Part shown: positions 8,688 through 17,384 of the stretch, piece after piece | Numbering within the stretch: the first letter of the stretch is position 1 | Layout of the letters: each line of letters begins with the position of its first letter | Translations under genes and position numbers: made by a program | Notes under the pieces: model-generated | Database searches by the model: none | What the model was told of the DNA's origin: nothing | What the model saw: only the letters and a program-made list of their open reading frames with translations | Assembly: GCA_016223085.1 (NCBI GenBank) | Contig: JACRPS010000011.1 | Coordinates: 124,001 to 188,000, forward strand | DNA length: 64,000 bases | DNA from: Chloroflexota bacterium | GTDB lineage: Bacteria; Chloroflexota; Anaerolineae; Aggregatilineales; Phototrophicaceae | Reading direction: 5' to 3'

Positions 8688-10577
8688 CTACGACACCCGC
8701 TCTTGCTGCTGCGACATCTCGTGGTGGTGGTTAGCGTGCAGTTCCTCGAACTGGCGGCGGTAAAGCTGCGCGTATACCCCGTTGCGCGCCAATAACTGCT
8801 CGTGCGTGCCATCTTCGACCACCCGCCCACGCTGCATCACCAGGATGCGGTCGGCGTCCCGCACCGTACTCAGCCGATGGGCGATAATCAGGCTGGTGCG
8901 GTTTTTAAGCACCTGCGCCAGCCCTTCCTGAATCAGCGCCTCGGTTTCGGTGTCAATGCTGCTGGTCGCTTCGTCCAGCACCAGGATGCTGCCGGGACTG
9001 TGAATCAGGGCGCGCGCCAGCGCCAGCAGCTGCTTCTGCCCCTGCGACAGATTCGACGCACCGGGCAGCAGTTCGTAATCGTAACCGCCTGGCAGTCGTT
9101 CGATAAAGGCCGCCGCCCGCGCCGTGCGCGCCGCCGCGATCATTCGTTCGTTGGTCACGCTGTCATCAAACAGGCGCAGATTATCGGCAATCGTGCCGTT
9201 GAAGCAGTACGGATTCTGCGGCACGACCGTCACATAACGGCGTAAATCCGCCAGACTCAAATCCTGCACGTCCACGCCGTCAATCAGCACCCGCCCGGCA
9301 TCAACATCGTAAAAGCGTGCTAGTAGCCCGGCCAGCGACGTTTTACCCGCGCCGGTCGCGCCCACAATCGCCACCCGCTGCCCGGCGGGAATCTGAATGT
9401 TCACGTCCCGCAGCACGGGTGTATCCGGCTCGTAACTGAAACGCACGTGATCGAGCGTGATCGCACCCCGGAACTGCTGGATGGTCTGCGGCTGCGCCGG
9501 GTCAACGATGCGCGGCTCAACTTTCAGCATTTTGGCGATGCGTTCGCCCGCCGCCAGCGCCTGCTGAATCTGCGCGAACTGCTCCGTAAGCTGCAAGATT
9601 GGCTCAAAGCTGCGCTGTGTGTACTGGATAAACGCGATCAGCATCCCCAGCGTTGCCCACCCGGCCAGCACGCCATGCCCGCCGCCGTAGAGCACAATCG
9701 CCAGCCCGGCGGAGGTGAGCAGTTGCAGCACCGACGAATAGACCGTATACACGTCACGCAGGTGGGAGTGGATGTTTTTGTATTCCTGGTTGATTGCATC
9801 GAACTCGTTCCGGCTGAGGGGCTGACGGCCAAAAAGCTGGACGATCAACATACCGTTAAACTGCTCGTTGATGAACGCCAGGTATTCCGCCACCAGCTTG
9901 TGAAACGCGCTCGACAGCGCCCGGATTTTGCGGCGAAAGTAGATGGTCAGGCCGGTCATCACCGGTATCAGGCACAGGCCCAGCAGCGCCAGCCGCCAGT
10001 TGATCGCAAACATCACGGTGATGATGCCGACCAGCGTCACCAGATTGCTGGCGACGACGACGATGCTGGTCGAAACCAGTTCGGTCAGCGCATCCACGTC
10101 ATTGGACAGGCGCGATACCAGTTGGCCGACCGGCGTGGTGTTGAAGAAACGCATATCCTGCCTGAGGATGTGCTCAAACAACGTCTGCCGCAGCCCGACC
10201 AACGCATTCTGGCCGACCGTTTGCAGCAGATAGGTGTGCCCGAAGCGCAGCGCGAACAGCAGCAGAATCGAGCCGAAGTAGACGAGGCCGTAAGGGATGA
10301 GGCCGTTCAGGTCGCCGCTGCTGATCGGCCCATCCACCGCCCGCTGAATCAGATACGGTGGCAGCAGCGACAGCACCGTGACGGCGACCAGCATCCCAAA
10401 CACCAGCAGCAGGCCGCGCCAGTACGGTTTGACAAACCGCCCCAGCATCACAATCAGGTAACGGTCGCTGAATTTGTCCTGGCGCAGATCGGCTTCGCTT
10501 TGCAGCGTGTCTGGCAGGGACACGGCATGCCGTGCCCCTGCCGTGTCGTTTTGAGGTTGCGCCTTATCCTTCGACAT
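8688..10577 (-). CDS. ABC exporter half-transporter (permease-ATPase), catalytically complete partner
   Basis: 629 residues. A type IV ABC exporter membrane domain (about 50-345) precedes an ATPase domain. The ATPase has Walker A GATGAGKTS, signature LSQGQKQ, and Walker B ILVLDEATSS with the catalytic glutamate. Its start overlaps the end of the next half-transporter by 14 nt, so the two are co-transcribed and almost certainly form a heterodimer. The N-terminal 20-30 residues hold an odd segment, AGARHAVSLP, encoded entirely by a palindromic repeat (10513-10542). A GTG inside that segment is an alternative start. Substrate is unknown; drugs or lipids are usual for the family. Confidence 0.93.
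   Translation of the reverse strand: MSKDKAQPQNDTAGARHAVSLPDTLQSEADLRQDKFSDRYLIVMLGRFVKPYWRGLLLVFGMLVAVTVLSLLPPYLIQRAVDGPISSGDLNGLIPYGLVYFGSILLLFALRFGHTYLLQTVGQNALVGLRQTLFEHILRQDMRFFNTTPVGQLVSRLSNDVDALTELVSTSIVVVASNLVTLVGIITVMFAINWRLALLGLCLIPVMTGLTIYFRRKIRALSSAFHKLVAEYLAFINEQFNGMLIVQLFGRQPLSRNEFDAINQEYKNIHSHLRDVYTVYSSVLQLLTSAGLAIVLYGGGHGVLAGWATLGMLIAFIQYTQRSFEPILQLTEQFAQIQQALAAGERIAKMLKVEPRIVDPAQPQTIQQFRGAITLDHVRFSYEPDTPVLRDVNIQIPAGQRVAIVGATGAGKTSLAGLLARFYDVDAGRVLIDGVDVQDLSLADLRRYVTVVPQNPYCFNGTIADNLRLFDDSVTNERMIAAARTARAAAFIERLPGGYDYELLPGASNLSQGQKQLLALARALIHSPGSILVLDEATSSIDTETEALIQEGLAQVLKNRTSLIIAHRLSTVRDADRILVMQRGRVVEDGTHEQLLARNGVYAQLYRRQFEELHANHHHEMSQQQERVS
10513..10542. repeat. Palindrome 2 (GGCATGCC type) inside the ABC gene N-terminus
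   Basis: Near-perfect palindrome with arms GGCAGGGACACGGCA and TGCCGTGCCCCTGCC (one mismatch). It lies 21 nt after the stop of the upstream ABC gene and within codons about 13-22 of the downstream one. Confidence 0.85.
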
Positions 10578-12333
10578 CAGCAGTTTCCCTGTCTTCGCTC
10601 AATTCGCGTTCGACCATCCGGGCGTACAGACCATCGCGCGCGATCAGTTCGTCGTGCGTTCCCTGTTCGACAATCTGCCCCTCGGACATGACCACGATAA
10701 AATCGGCGTCCTTCACGGTGGCAATCCGGTGGGCGATAATCAGGCTGGTGCGGGAACGCAGCACAGTACGCAGATCGCCCAGAATATCGGCAGCGGTCTG
10801 CGTATCCACGCTCGACAGCGCGTCGTCCAGCACCAGAATCGCGGGATCGCGCACCAGCGCCCGCGCGATAGCGACCCGCTGCTTTTGCCCGCCGGAGAGC
10901 ATCACGCCCTTTTCGCCCACCAGCGTATCCAGCCCGCGCGGAAGCTGGGGCAGATCGTTGCTCAGTCGGGAGATATGTATCGCCTGCTTGAAATCATCGT
11001 CGCTGATGCCGTCCATGCCCATCCGTACATTCTGGTGCAGCGGCTGGCTGAACAAAAACGTGGACTGCGGCACGTAGGCTATCGCCCGGCGCAGGTCTTC
11101 CAGCGCCAGGTCGCGCACGTCCACACCGTCCACTAGCACCCGGCCCTCGGTCGGGTCGTGTACCCGCGCCAGCAGGTTCACCAGTAACGTTTTGCCGCAC
11201 CCGGTTGGCCCAACCAGCGCCACCACCGAACCGGCGGGAATGTGCAGCGATACATTGCGCAGCAGCCAGGTATCGTCCACGTACACGCCCACGTTCTCAA
11301 ACGTGATCTCGCCACGCGGTGTGGGCAGCGGTTTAGCATCGTCGTCGGTGCGGATGTGCGCCTGTTGCAGCAGCGGCGTCAGCCGGAACAGCGCGCCCCG
11401 CGTCTGCTGGTATCGCTGGTAAATTGTTCCCAGTTGCAGCAGCACGTTGCCGATCAGCGCCAGATAGACCAGGAACTGCACGAAGTTACCCAGCGTCAGC
11501 GCGCCGTTGAGCGCCAGCACCCCACCGAACAGCACCACGACGGCGGCGGTCAGCTCGCTAATCATGTTCGGCAGCATCCCAACCGGCTCGTTGCGCCGCC
11601 GGAAGTACAGCCAGCGGCGGCGGTATTCCACATTTTCGTCGTGGTATTTTTTTGCCACGCCGGCTTCCTTGCCAAATGTTTTGATCGTCTGGATGCCGCT
11701 AATGCTGTCCTGCACCAGCGCCGCCAGCACCCCGGCCTGATCCTGCACCTTCTCAAACACCGGCGCCAGCGCCCGACCGGCGCGCAGTTGGAAGAAGGTC
11801 GAAATGCTGAGGACCACAAACACGACGATGGTCAGGGGCAGGTTAATCGTGCCCAGCAGGATAAACGTCACAATAACGGTAAAAATGGCGCTGCCAAAGC
11901 GGGTGAAGGCAATCGCCAGCAGACGCCAGATCATCTCGGTATCGGCGTGCATCCGGGAGATCAGGTCGCCAGTGGGGTAATGCTGGTAGAAGCTCTGGTC
12001 GAGCGTCAGCAGGTTATCAAACAGCGTGCGCCGGATGTCGTAGTTGACCGAATAGGCCACCACCCCGCTGTAATACCGCTGGCCGAAAAACGCGGCGACC
12101 GTCACGACCGACAGCGCGATCAACGCCAGCGCGTCCGCGCCAATCTGCTCAATCGGCACCTGGCGACGGATGTGGTCAACGATGATACCCATCAGGTACG
12201 GTGTAGCCGCTGACGTAATGCCGGCAACCGTACCGGCCAGGAGCGATCCCACCGCCGCACCCCGATGCGCCAGGATGAATCCCAGCAGCCAGCGCGTATT
12301 CGCCTGGGGATGCTCCGAACTGACTGACGACAC
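10564..12333 (-). CDS. ABC exporter half-transporter with degenerate ATP site
   Basis: 589 residues. The membrane domain is at about 15-320 and the ATPase domain has Walker A GPTGCGKTL and signature LSGGQKQR. Its Walker B reads ILVLDDALSS, so the catalytic glutamate is replaced by aspartate. This is the known pattern of heterodimeric exporters such as TM287/288 or BmrCD, where one site is degenerate and the partner supplies the active site. It is first in a two-gene operon with the 8688-10577 gene. Confidence 0.93.
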   Translation of the reverse strand: MSSVSSEHPQANTRWLLGFILAHRGAAVGSLLAGTVAGITSAATPYLMGIIVDHIRRQVPIEQIGADALALIALSVVTVAAFFGQRYYSGVVAYSVNYDIRRTLFDNLLTLDQSFYQHYPTGDLISRMHADTEMIWRLLAIAFTRFGSAIFTVIVTFILLGTINLPLTIVVFVVLSISTFFQLRAGRALAPVFEKVQDQAGVLAALVQDSISGIQTIKTFGKEAGVAKKYHDENVEYRRRWLYFRRRNEPVGMLPNMISELTAAVVVLFGGVLALNGALTLGNFVQFLVYLALIGNVLLQLGTIYQRYQQTRGALFRLTPLLQQAHIRTDDDAKPLPTPRGEITFENVGVYVDDTWLLRNVSLHIPAGSVVALVGPTGCGKTLLVNLLARVHDPTEGRVLVDGVDVRDLALEDLRRAIAYVPQSTFLFSQPLHQNVRMGMDGISDDDFKQAIHISRLSNDLPQLPRGLDTLVGEKGVMLSGGQKQRVAIARALVRDPAILVLDDALSSVDTQTAADILGDLRTVLRSRTSLIIAHRIATVKDADFIVVMSEGQIVEQGTHDELIARDGLYARMVERELSEDRETADVEG

Positions 12334-12433
12334 AACAACGCCCTCCGTAATACGACCGGACTTTGTATCGTATCAGCCAGAAGAAAGACGGTAAAGTACC
12401 AATTGGAGGTAATTGGTATTGAGGAATTAACCT

Positions 12434-12461
12434 GTAGGGGCGCAAGGTCCTGCGCCCCTAT
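12434..12461. repeat. Palindrome 3 (GGGCGCA type)
   Basis: Arms TAGGGGCGCA and TGCGCCCCTA (10 bp) around AGGTCC. It begins 2 nt after the stop of the deaminase gene. Confidence 0.8.
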
Positions 12462-12463
12462 AC

Positions 12464-14443
12464 CTACGGTGTCGCTTCCATCTCCAGATATTCCTCGCGG
12501 ATGATGTCCGAGGGGGCAATGCCAAGTATCTTCAGCATCTCCTGGATGCGGTCGGCCTTGATTTCCGAATCGGACTTCGACCAGGTGCGGCTCTTGAGTT
12601 CGATGAAGGTCTGTGGCAGGCGCGGCGTCAGCACCGTGTCCACGTTGACGTAGAACAGCACACCCTGGAACAGGATGTGCCAGCGGCGGCGGTCCTTGTG
12701 CAGTTCACGCTCGCTCACCGGCTGGAAATACTCGCGGTAGAAACGCAGCGGTCGGTCCGCATCGGAGATAAAACGCGAGTGCGACAGCAGAATAGCGGAG
12801 TTAAATTCGCGCTCCTTGGTGGGCAGCGTGTACGTCAGGCGGGTGCGAACCGACTCCACTTCGTCCTGATCGTCAATTTTGTCGTCTTCACGGTAGCGCA
12901 CGCGGCCTTTAGCGGGGTCGTCAAACAGGAAATACGTATCATACTGACGGTAGCGTTTGAAATCAATCACCTGCACGTCCGGGTGTCTGATGAGCTTTTC
13001 CACTGCTGCCTCATTTGGCAGCACCGCCTTCACCTGCACTTCAAAACTTTCGCTTTGCTGCAACCCGCCGATTGCCAGCAGCTTACTGAGGATGTCTTCT
13101 TCGCGCGCCGCCAGAAAACGGTCAATCTTACGCGCATACTCCTCCGCCGCTTGCAGCAGTTCCGCTTCATTGATCGTCAGCAGTTGGCGGTCGCGCATCA
13201 ACCAGCGCCCGTTGCAGATCACATGGCGCACGTCGGTGCTCTTGCCGGCGTACACAATCCGCGAATACACGGCGTTGGGGTCGCGGCTGAACTGCGGCAC
13301 ATTATGCACCGGATTGGCATCTACCGTGATGATGTCAGCCAGCTTGCCCGCTTCCAGGCTGCCGGTCACGTCACCCAGGAACAGCGCCGCCGCCCCCTGC
13401 CGCGTCGCCATCAGCAGCGCCTCGCGCGCCGGGAGCGCGGTCGGGTCATTGGCGGCAGTCTTGGCAAGAATCGCCGCCAGCCGCACTTCCTCGAACATGT
13501 CCAGATCGTTGTTGCTGGCCGTACCGTCCGTGCCGATACCGACGATCAAATCGTGCTCCAGCATTTGCGTCACAGGCGCGATGCCCGATGCCAGCTTCAG
13601 GTTACTCGTCGGGCAATGCGCAACGGTCGTATGGTGGTCACGCAGGATACGCATTTCGCCGTGATTGATATGAACGCAGTGGGCGGCTAACACCTTTGCA
13701 TCCAGCAGGCCAACCGACTGCACGTAGGGCACAACCGGCGCGCCGTACCACTCGATGTTGTTATCCACTTCCAGCCTGGCTTCCGAGATGTGAATCAGGA
13801 TGGGCACGTCATAGGCTTTCGCCAGGTCGGCACACTCGCGCAGAATTTCCGGCGTGGTGGTGTAGACGGCGTGGGGCGCAATCGCGGGGGTGATGAGGGG
13901 GTGGCCGCGCCACTTCTCGATGAACTGCGCTGCGTAATCCAGGCTGAACTCATAGGTTTCCGCGTCCGGCGATGGGAACTTGAGGATGGACTGCCCCAGC
14001 ACGCCGCGCAGACCGGCGGCAGCCGTCGCTGCCGCTACGTCTGATTCGTAATAATACATATCGGCAAAGCTGGTCACGCCGCTGCGGATCATCTCCGCGC
14101 AGGCCAGCCCGGTCCCGATACGGCAGAATTCCGGGTTCACAAATTCGCGCTCGGTCGGCATCATGTAACCCATCAGCCACACATCCAGCCGCCGGTCATC
14201 GGCCAGCCCGCGCAGCAGCGTCATCGGTACATGCGTATGCGCATTGACCAATCCAGGCATGATGTACTGCCCGGCGCACTCCACCACGTTGTCGGACTCG
14301 TACTGCGCCGCGATGTCGGCGCTCGCGCCGACCGCAATGATTTTGTTTTCCCGAACGGCCACTGCCCCGTCACGGATAATGTCAAACTGTGGGTTCATCG
14401 TAACGACAGTGCCGCCGGTGAGGATGGTGTCTACCCGTTCCAC
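12464..14443 (-). CDS. MTA/SAH-type adenosine deaminase fused to a C-terminal CYTH domain
   Basis: 659 residues from the GTG at 14443, which has GGGGAGG five bases upstream; an ATG at 14461 is the alternative. Residues 1 to about 450 form a complete amidohydrolase of the MtaD/ATZ type: NAHTHVPMTLLRG (metal histidines), APHAVYTT, LAAHCVH and GIGTDGTASNNDLDMF. This family deaminates S-adenosylhomocysteine, 5'-methylthioadenosine or adenosine in the cytoplasm. From about 464 to the end, a second domain resembles CYTH (class IV adenylate cyclase / triphosphatase): EVQVK in place of ExExK, YDTYFLFDD, RVRYRED, NVDTVL and FIELKSRTW. The usual family length is about 430, so the tail is a real addition. 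The joint function is unknown. Confidence 0.85.
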   Translation of the reverse strand: MERVDTILTGGTVVTMNPQFDIIRDGAVAVRENKIIAVGASADIAAQYESDNVVECAGQYIMPGLVNAHTHVPMTLLRGLADDRRLDVWLMGYMMPTEREFVNPEFCRIGTGLACAEMIRSGVTSFADMYYYESDVAAATAAAGLRGVLGQSILKFPSPDAETYEFSLDYAAQFIEKWRGHPLITPAIAPHAVYTTTPEILRECADLAKAYDVPILIHISEARLEVDNNIEWYGAPVVPYVQSVGLLDAKVLAAHCVHINHGEMRILRDHHTTVAHCPTSNLKLASGIAPVTQMLEHDLIVGIGTDGTASNNDLDMFEEVRLAAILAKTAANDPTALPAREALLMATRQGAAALFLGDVTGSLEAGKLADIITVDANPVHNVPQFSRDPNAVYSRIVYAGKSTDVRHVICNGRWLMRDRQLLTINEAELLQAAEEYARKIDRFLAAREEDILSKLLAIGGLQQSESFEVQVKAVLPNEAAVEKLIRHPDVQVIDFKRYRQYDTYFLFDDPAKGRVRYREDDKIDDQDEVESVRTRLTYTLPTKEREFNSAILLSHSRFISDADRPLRFYREYFQPVSERELHKDRRRWHILFQGVLFYVNVDTVLTPRLPQTFIELKSRTWSKSDSEIKADRIQEMLKILGIAPSDIIREEYLEMEATP

Positions 14444-14592
14444 ATCCGCCTCCCCTAACATCCCGGTCGAAATTTGCGGGATTATATCGCTGTTAGGCGC
14501 TTTGCACAGTACCCCTTTCATCAAGATGGACAGGTATGGATGGTTACACAAACGCCTGTCAAACCAACCGCGCGGCGGTCAGCCGGACATCG

Positions 14593-14601
14593 TGGTATAC
14601 T
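14593..14601 (+). promoter_or_regulatory. Possible extended -10 promoter for the membrane/EEP gene
   Basis: TGGTATACT is a TGn plus TATACT extended -10 element about 90 nt before the ATG at 14693. No good -35 is visible. The rest of the 249-nt divergent gap (14444-14692) shows nothing I recognise. Confidence 0.3.
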
Positions 14602-14692
14602 CCGCAGTGTCATTCTCCTGACCATGTTCGGCTGACACGTGTCGCCGTGTGAAGATTCGATTTACAGCGTCCCTGCCACACAGGAGCCGATA

Positions 14693-16768
14693 ATGCGTAA
14701 TCGCCTGCGCTTATCCTATGCCCATCTTGCCGAAGCCGTCCTGATCGGCGTTTTTTTCGTCCAGGCGCTCCGTTACCTCATCGGCATGGTGTACAGCCGG
14801 GTCGGTGGTTTGTCGGTCATCAGCGCACTCGACCCGGCGGCCATCCCCGCCGGCACTCCCGGCGCGGTTAGTCTGGCGGTCGTCAGCAGTGAAATATCCT
14901 TCCTGGTTTACATGCTGGCGCTGCCGCTGCTGGGACTGGTCTTTGGGCGCTTCCGCTGGCTGTTGATCGTGGCAGCGGCGCTGACGGCGGCAGGCCGGGC
15001 GCTGATGCTGGCCGACACGACGTTTACGCCCACGATGGGCGCAGCGCTGGCCGTTGGCGGCGGGCTGCTATACACGGTGCTGCTCATCCGCCACCGCGCC
15101 TCGCTGCTGCCGTATATGTTTGTGCTGGCGCTTGGCATTGACCAGCTATTCCGCGCCGCCGGCAACACGCTTGACCCATCCTGGTCGCCCCGCTATCTGC
15201 AAGTGCAGATCATTCTGTCGCTGGTCGCGGTTGCCCTCAGCATCCTGGGCTTTATCGGCGGGCTGCAGCGACGTGGCGAGGATGAAACGCCCGTATCGCC
15301 AGACTGCGGCCTGATGCCGTTCTGGGGCGGCGTCGGCTTTGGCGGGCTGCTGTTTCTCGAACTGTCGCTGCTGAGTCTGCCAAACGCCGTCGCCCGGCGC
15401 GCCGACACTGACTATACGATATTCGCGCCGTTTGTGGCGCTGGCTACCGTGCTGCCCCTGCTGCCCTGGGTGCGGCGGCAGGCGCGCAGCTTCATCACCG
15501 TGTTCGACGGCGGCGTGCGCGGCTGGCTGTGGCTGCTGCTGCTGGCACTGCTGGTCATGATCGGCACGCGCTTCCAGGGCGTGATTGCCGGCGCGGCGCT
15601 GTTGGTGGCAGCGTTCCTGGCGAGTATGCTGTGGTGGTGGCTGGCGCGTCCCCAGGCGGAAAAAGAGCGCAACCTCAGCGGCCTGTGGCTGACGCTGGGG
15701 ATGCTGCTGTTCCTGCTGCTGGTGGCGGGTGACAACTTCACCTACGAGTACGCCTACGTCCGCAACCTTGCGCCTGATTTCGCTTTCCTCAATTCGGTCA
15801 TTCCGCCATTTTTGCGCGGCTTTCGTGGCATGGGCTTGGGTTTGCTGCTGCTGGGAGTATTCCTGGCGGCGCTGCCAATGGTGCAGACGACGCGGCGCAT
15901 CCCCTGGACAGGCGGCACAACGTTTCAATCACTGGCCGGGCTGGTAGCCGTCGTGGGCGTCACCGGCGGCGTGGCGTATCTGGTGCGTCCGCCGATCATC
16001 CAGGCCACGCGCAACGTGGACAGCCTGCGGGTAGGCACGTACAACATTCACGGCGGCTTCAACGAATTTTATCATTATGACCTGGAAGCCCTCGCCCGCA
16101 CGATTCAGCAAAGCGGCGCGAACACCGTGCTGCTCCAGCAGGTCGAAGTCGGGCGGCTGACCAGCTTCGGTGTTGACCAGGCGTTATGGCTGGCGCGGCG
16201 GCTGGGCATGGACACGCGCTTCTATCCGACCAACGAGGGCTTGCAGGGGCTGGCGGTGCTGTCCAACGTCGAAATAGTCTACGACGATGGCGCGCCATTA
16301 ACCAGCATTGGCAGCCAGCAGACCGGCTTGCAGCGCGTCCAGATTCGACCCGACGCCGGCGTAATTACGCTTTACAATACCTGGCTGGCATTTTTGCTGG
16401 AAACGGGCGATGGACGCAGCATTGAAGAACAGGAGCAGGACCAGCAGCGCCAGTTGAACGAGGTGTTTACCATCATCAGCGCGCACCATCCGGACGGCAA
16501 CCTGGGGCGCATGATAATCGGCGGGACGTTTAACAACGTGCCGGACTCGCCGCTGATCGCCGAGATGCGGCGCGCCGGCTTCCGTGACCCGTTTGAAGGG
16601 CAGCCGAAAGAAACAACGGCGACGTTGTGGCGCACCGGGCTGCCCCGCGTGCAGATTGATTACCTCTGGCTGCGGTCGCTCGGGGCGCTGGGCGCGGTTG
16701 TGATGGACAGCGCCGCGTCCGATCACCGCATGGCGGTGGTTGAGGTGCAGATCACACGGGGGGGATAG
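14693..16768 (+). CDS. Multi-span membrane protein with degenerate endonuclease/exonuclease/phosphatase (EEP) domain
   Basis: 691 residues; the ATG at 14693 has CAGGAG upstream and is preferred to an earlier in-frame ATG. About thirteen hydrophobic helices occupy residues 10 to 430. From about 444, a domain follows the EEP pattern: VGTYNIHGG, VLLQQVEVGR, LAVLSN, YNTWLAF, GGTFNNVPDSP, IDYLWLRS, SDHRMAVVEV. Active EEP enzymes have LQE, NTH and GDFN at three of these places. Here they read LQQ, NTW and GTFN, so three catalytic positions are lost while the fold markers and SDH stay. It is probably an external pseudoenzyme domain. Function unknown. Confidence 0.8.
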   Translation: MRNRLRLSYAHLAEAVLIGVFFVQALRYLIGMVYSRVGGLSVISALDPAAIPAGTPGAVSLAVVSSEISFLVYMLALPLLGLVFGRFRWLLIVAAALTAAGRALMLADTTFTPTMGAALAVGGGLLYTVLLIRHRASLLPYMFVLALGIDQLFRAAGNTLDPSWSPRYLQVQIILSLVAVALSILGFIGGLQRRGEDETPVSPDCGLMPFWGGVGFGGLLFLELSLLSLPNAVARRADTDYTIFAPFVALATVLPLLPWVRRQARSFITVFDGGVRGWLWLLLLALLVMIGTRFQGVIAGAALLVAAFLASMLWWWLARPQAEKERNLSGLWLTLGMLLFLLLVAGDNFTYEYAYVRNLAPDFAFLNSVIPPFLRGFRGMGLGLLLLGVFLAALPMVQTTRRIPWTGGTTFQSLAGLVAVVGVTGGVAYLVRPPIIQATRNVDSLRVGTYNIHGGFNEFYHYDLEALARTIQQSGANTVLLQQVEVGRLTSFGVDQALWLARRLGMDTRFYPTNEGLQGLAVLSNVEIVYDDGAPLTSIGSQQTGLQRVQIRPDAGVITLYNTWLAFLLETGDGRSIEEQEQDQQRQLNEVFTIISAHHPDGNLGRMIIGGTFNNVPDSPLIAEMRRAGFRDPFEGQPKETTATLWRTGLPRVQIDYLWLRSLGALGAVVMDSAASDHRMAVVEVQITRGG

Positions 16769-16772
16769 CACC

Positions 16773-17126
16773 ATGCCAGTGCTCTATCATTTTCTAAATA
16801 TGCTGCTGTTCAGTTGTTCAGCAGCCGTTGTTGTGACACTTATCTTTGTTGTGCTAACGCGCAAGAAAAAGTTTGAAACACTTACGCCGATTTTGGGCGT
16901 GCTGCAACTTACGTTCGTCATCGCACTTATTCTGTTTTATTTTCTTGCGCCACGTTTACAGATAAGCATTGCCTTACCTTATATTCAGCAGGCATTGAAT
17001 GAACAATGTGAGACAGAAGGCATTGTGGCTGATGAAGATGGGTTTGAGGCTGATAGTGGCTTTCGATGGAAATCAGAAGAAATAGAATGTTATTTCAACT
17101 ATAAAGTGTGGAGATGCTACTGCTAA
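16773..17126 (+). CDS. Small two-helix membrane protein, unknown, AT-rich
   Basis: 117 residues, ATG 4 nt after the preceding stop. Two hydrophobic helices (about 8-30 and 42-62) precede a hydrophilic tail that is acidic and ends with several cysteines (CYFNYKVWRCYC). I do not recognise it. Codon use is clearly more AT-rich than every neighbour, suggesting recent acquisition or weak expression. A run of G just before the start (ACGGGGGGGATAG) could serve for ribosome binding. Confidence 0.55.
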   Translation: MPVLYHFLNMLLFSCSAAVVVTLIFVVLTRKKKFETLTPILGVLQLTFVIALILFYFLAPRLQISIALPYIQQALNEQCETEGIVADEDGFEADSGFRWKSEEIECYFNYKVWRCYC

Positions 17127-17132
17127 ACGTTC

Positions 17133-17342
17133 TTATGCGTCCCGATCTTCCCGGAGCAGTTCCAACGACGACTTGGAACCGGGCGGTGGTGTCCATCGGT
17201 GTCTGCGAATCGACTCATTAATCTCCTTTACAGTGCGCGTAGTTTTTGGCAATGAAAGAGATTGCAGGCGTTGGTCAATCTCCTGATTAATTAACACCTT
17301 GAGTTCATCCAGCGTCATATCACCAACACGTTCGACGGCCAT
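17133..17342 (-). CDS. Small antitoxin-like protein
   Basis: 69 residues with AAGGAG ten bases before the ATG. It begins MAVERVGDMTLDELKVLINQ and later has SIRRHRWTPPPGSKSSLELL. In my recollection this two-part pattern (DELK...L at the front, RxxRWTPPPG near the end) is common in small proteins of cyanobacteria and Chloroflexota that accompany toxins. No toxin gene lies next to it here. Its neighbour at 16773 converges on it and shares its AT-rich composition. The antitoxin role is an inference. Confidence 0.55.
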   Translation of the reverse strand: MAVERVGDMTLDELKVLINQEIDQRLQSLSLPKTTRTVKEINESIRRHRWTPPPGSKSSLELLREDRDA

Positions 17343-17384
17343 CTGTGCTTACTCCTTCTCTCAATCCCTATTCTACACCCATCT

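Noticed and set aside
9447-10691. 414-codon open frame antisense to the ABC transporter
   Set aside because: Opposite a gene with clear ABC motifs; the translated text is Q/R/H rich with no domain.
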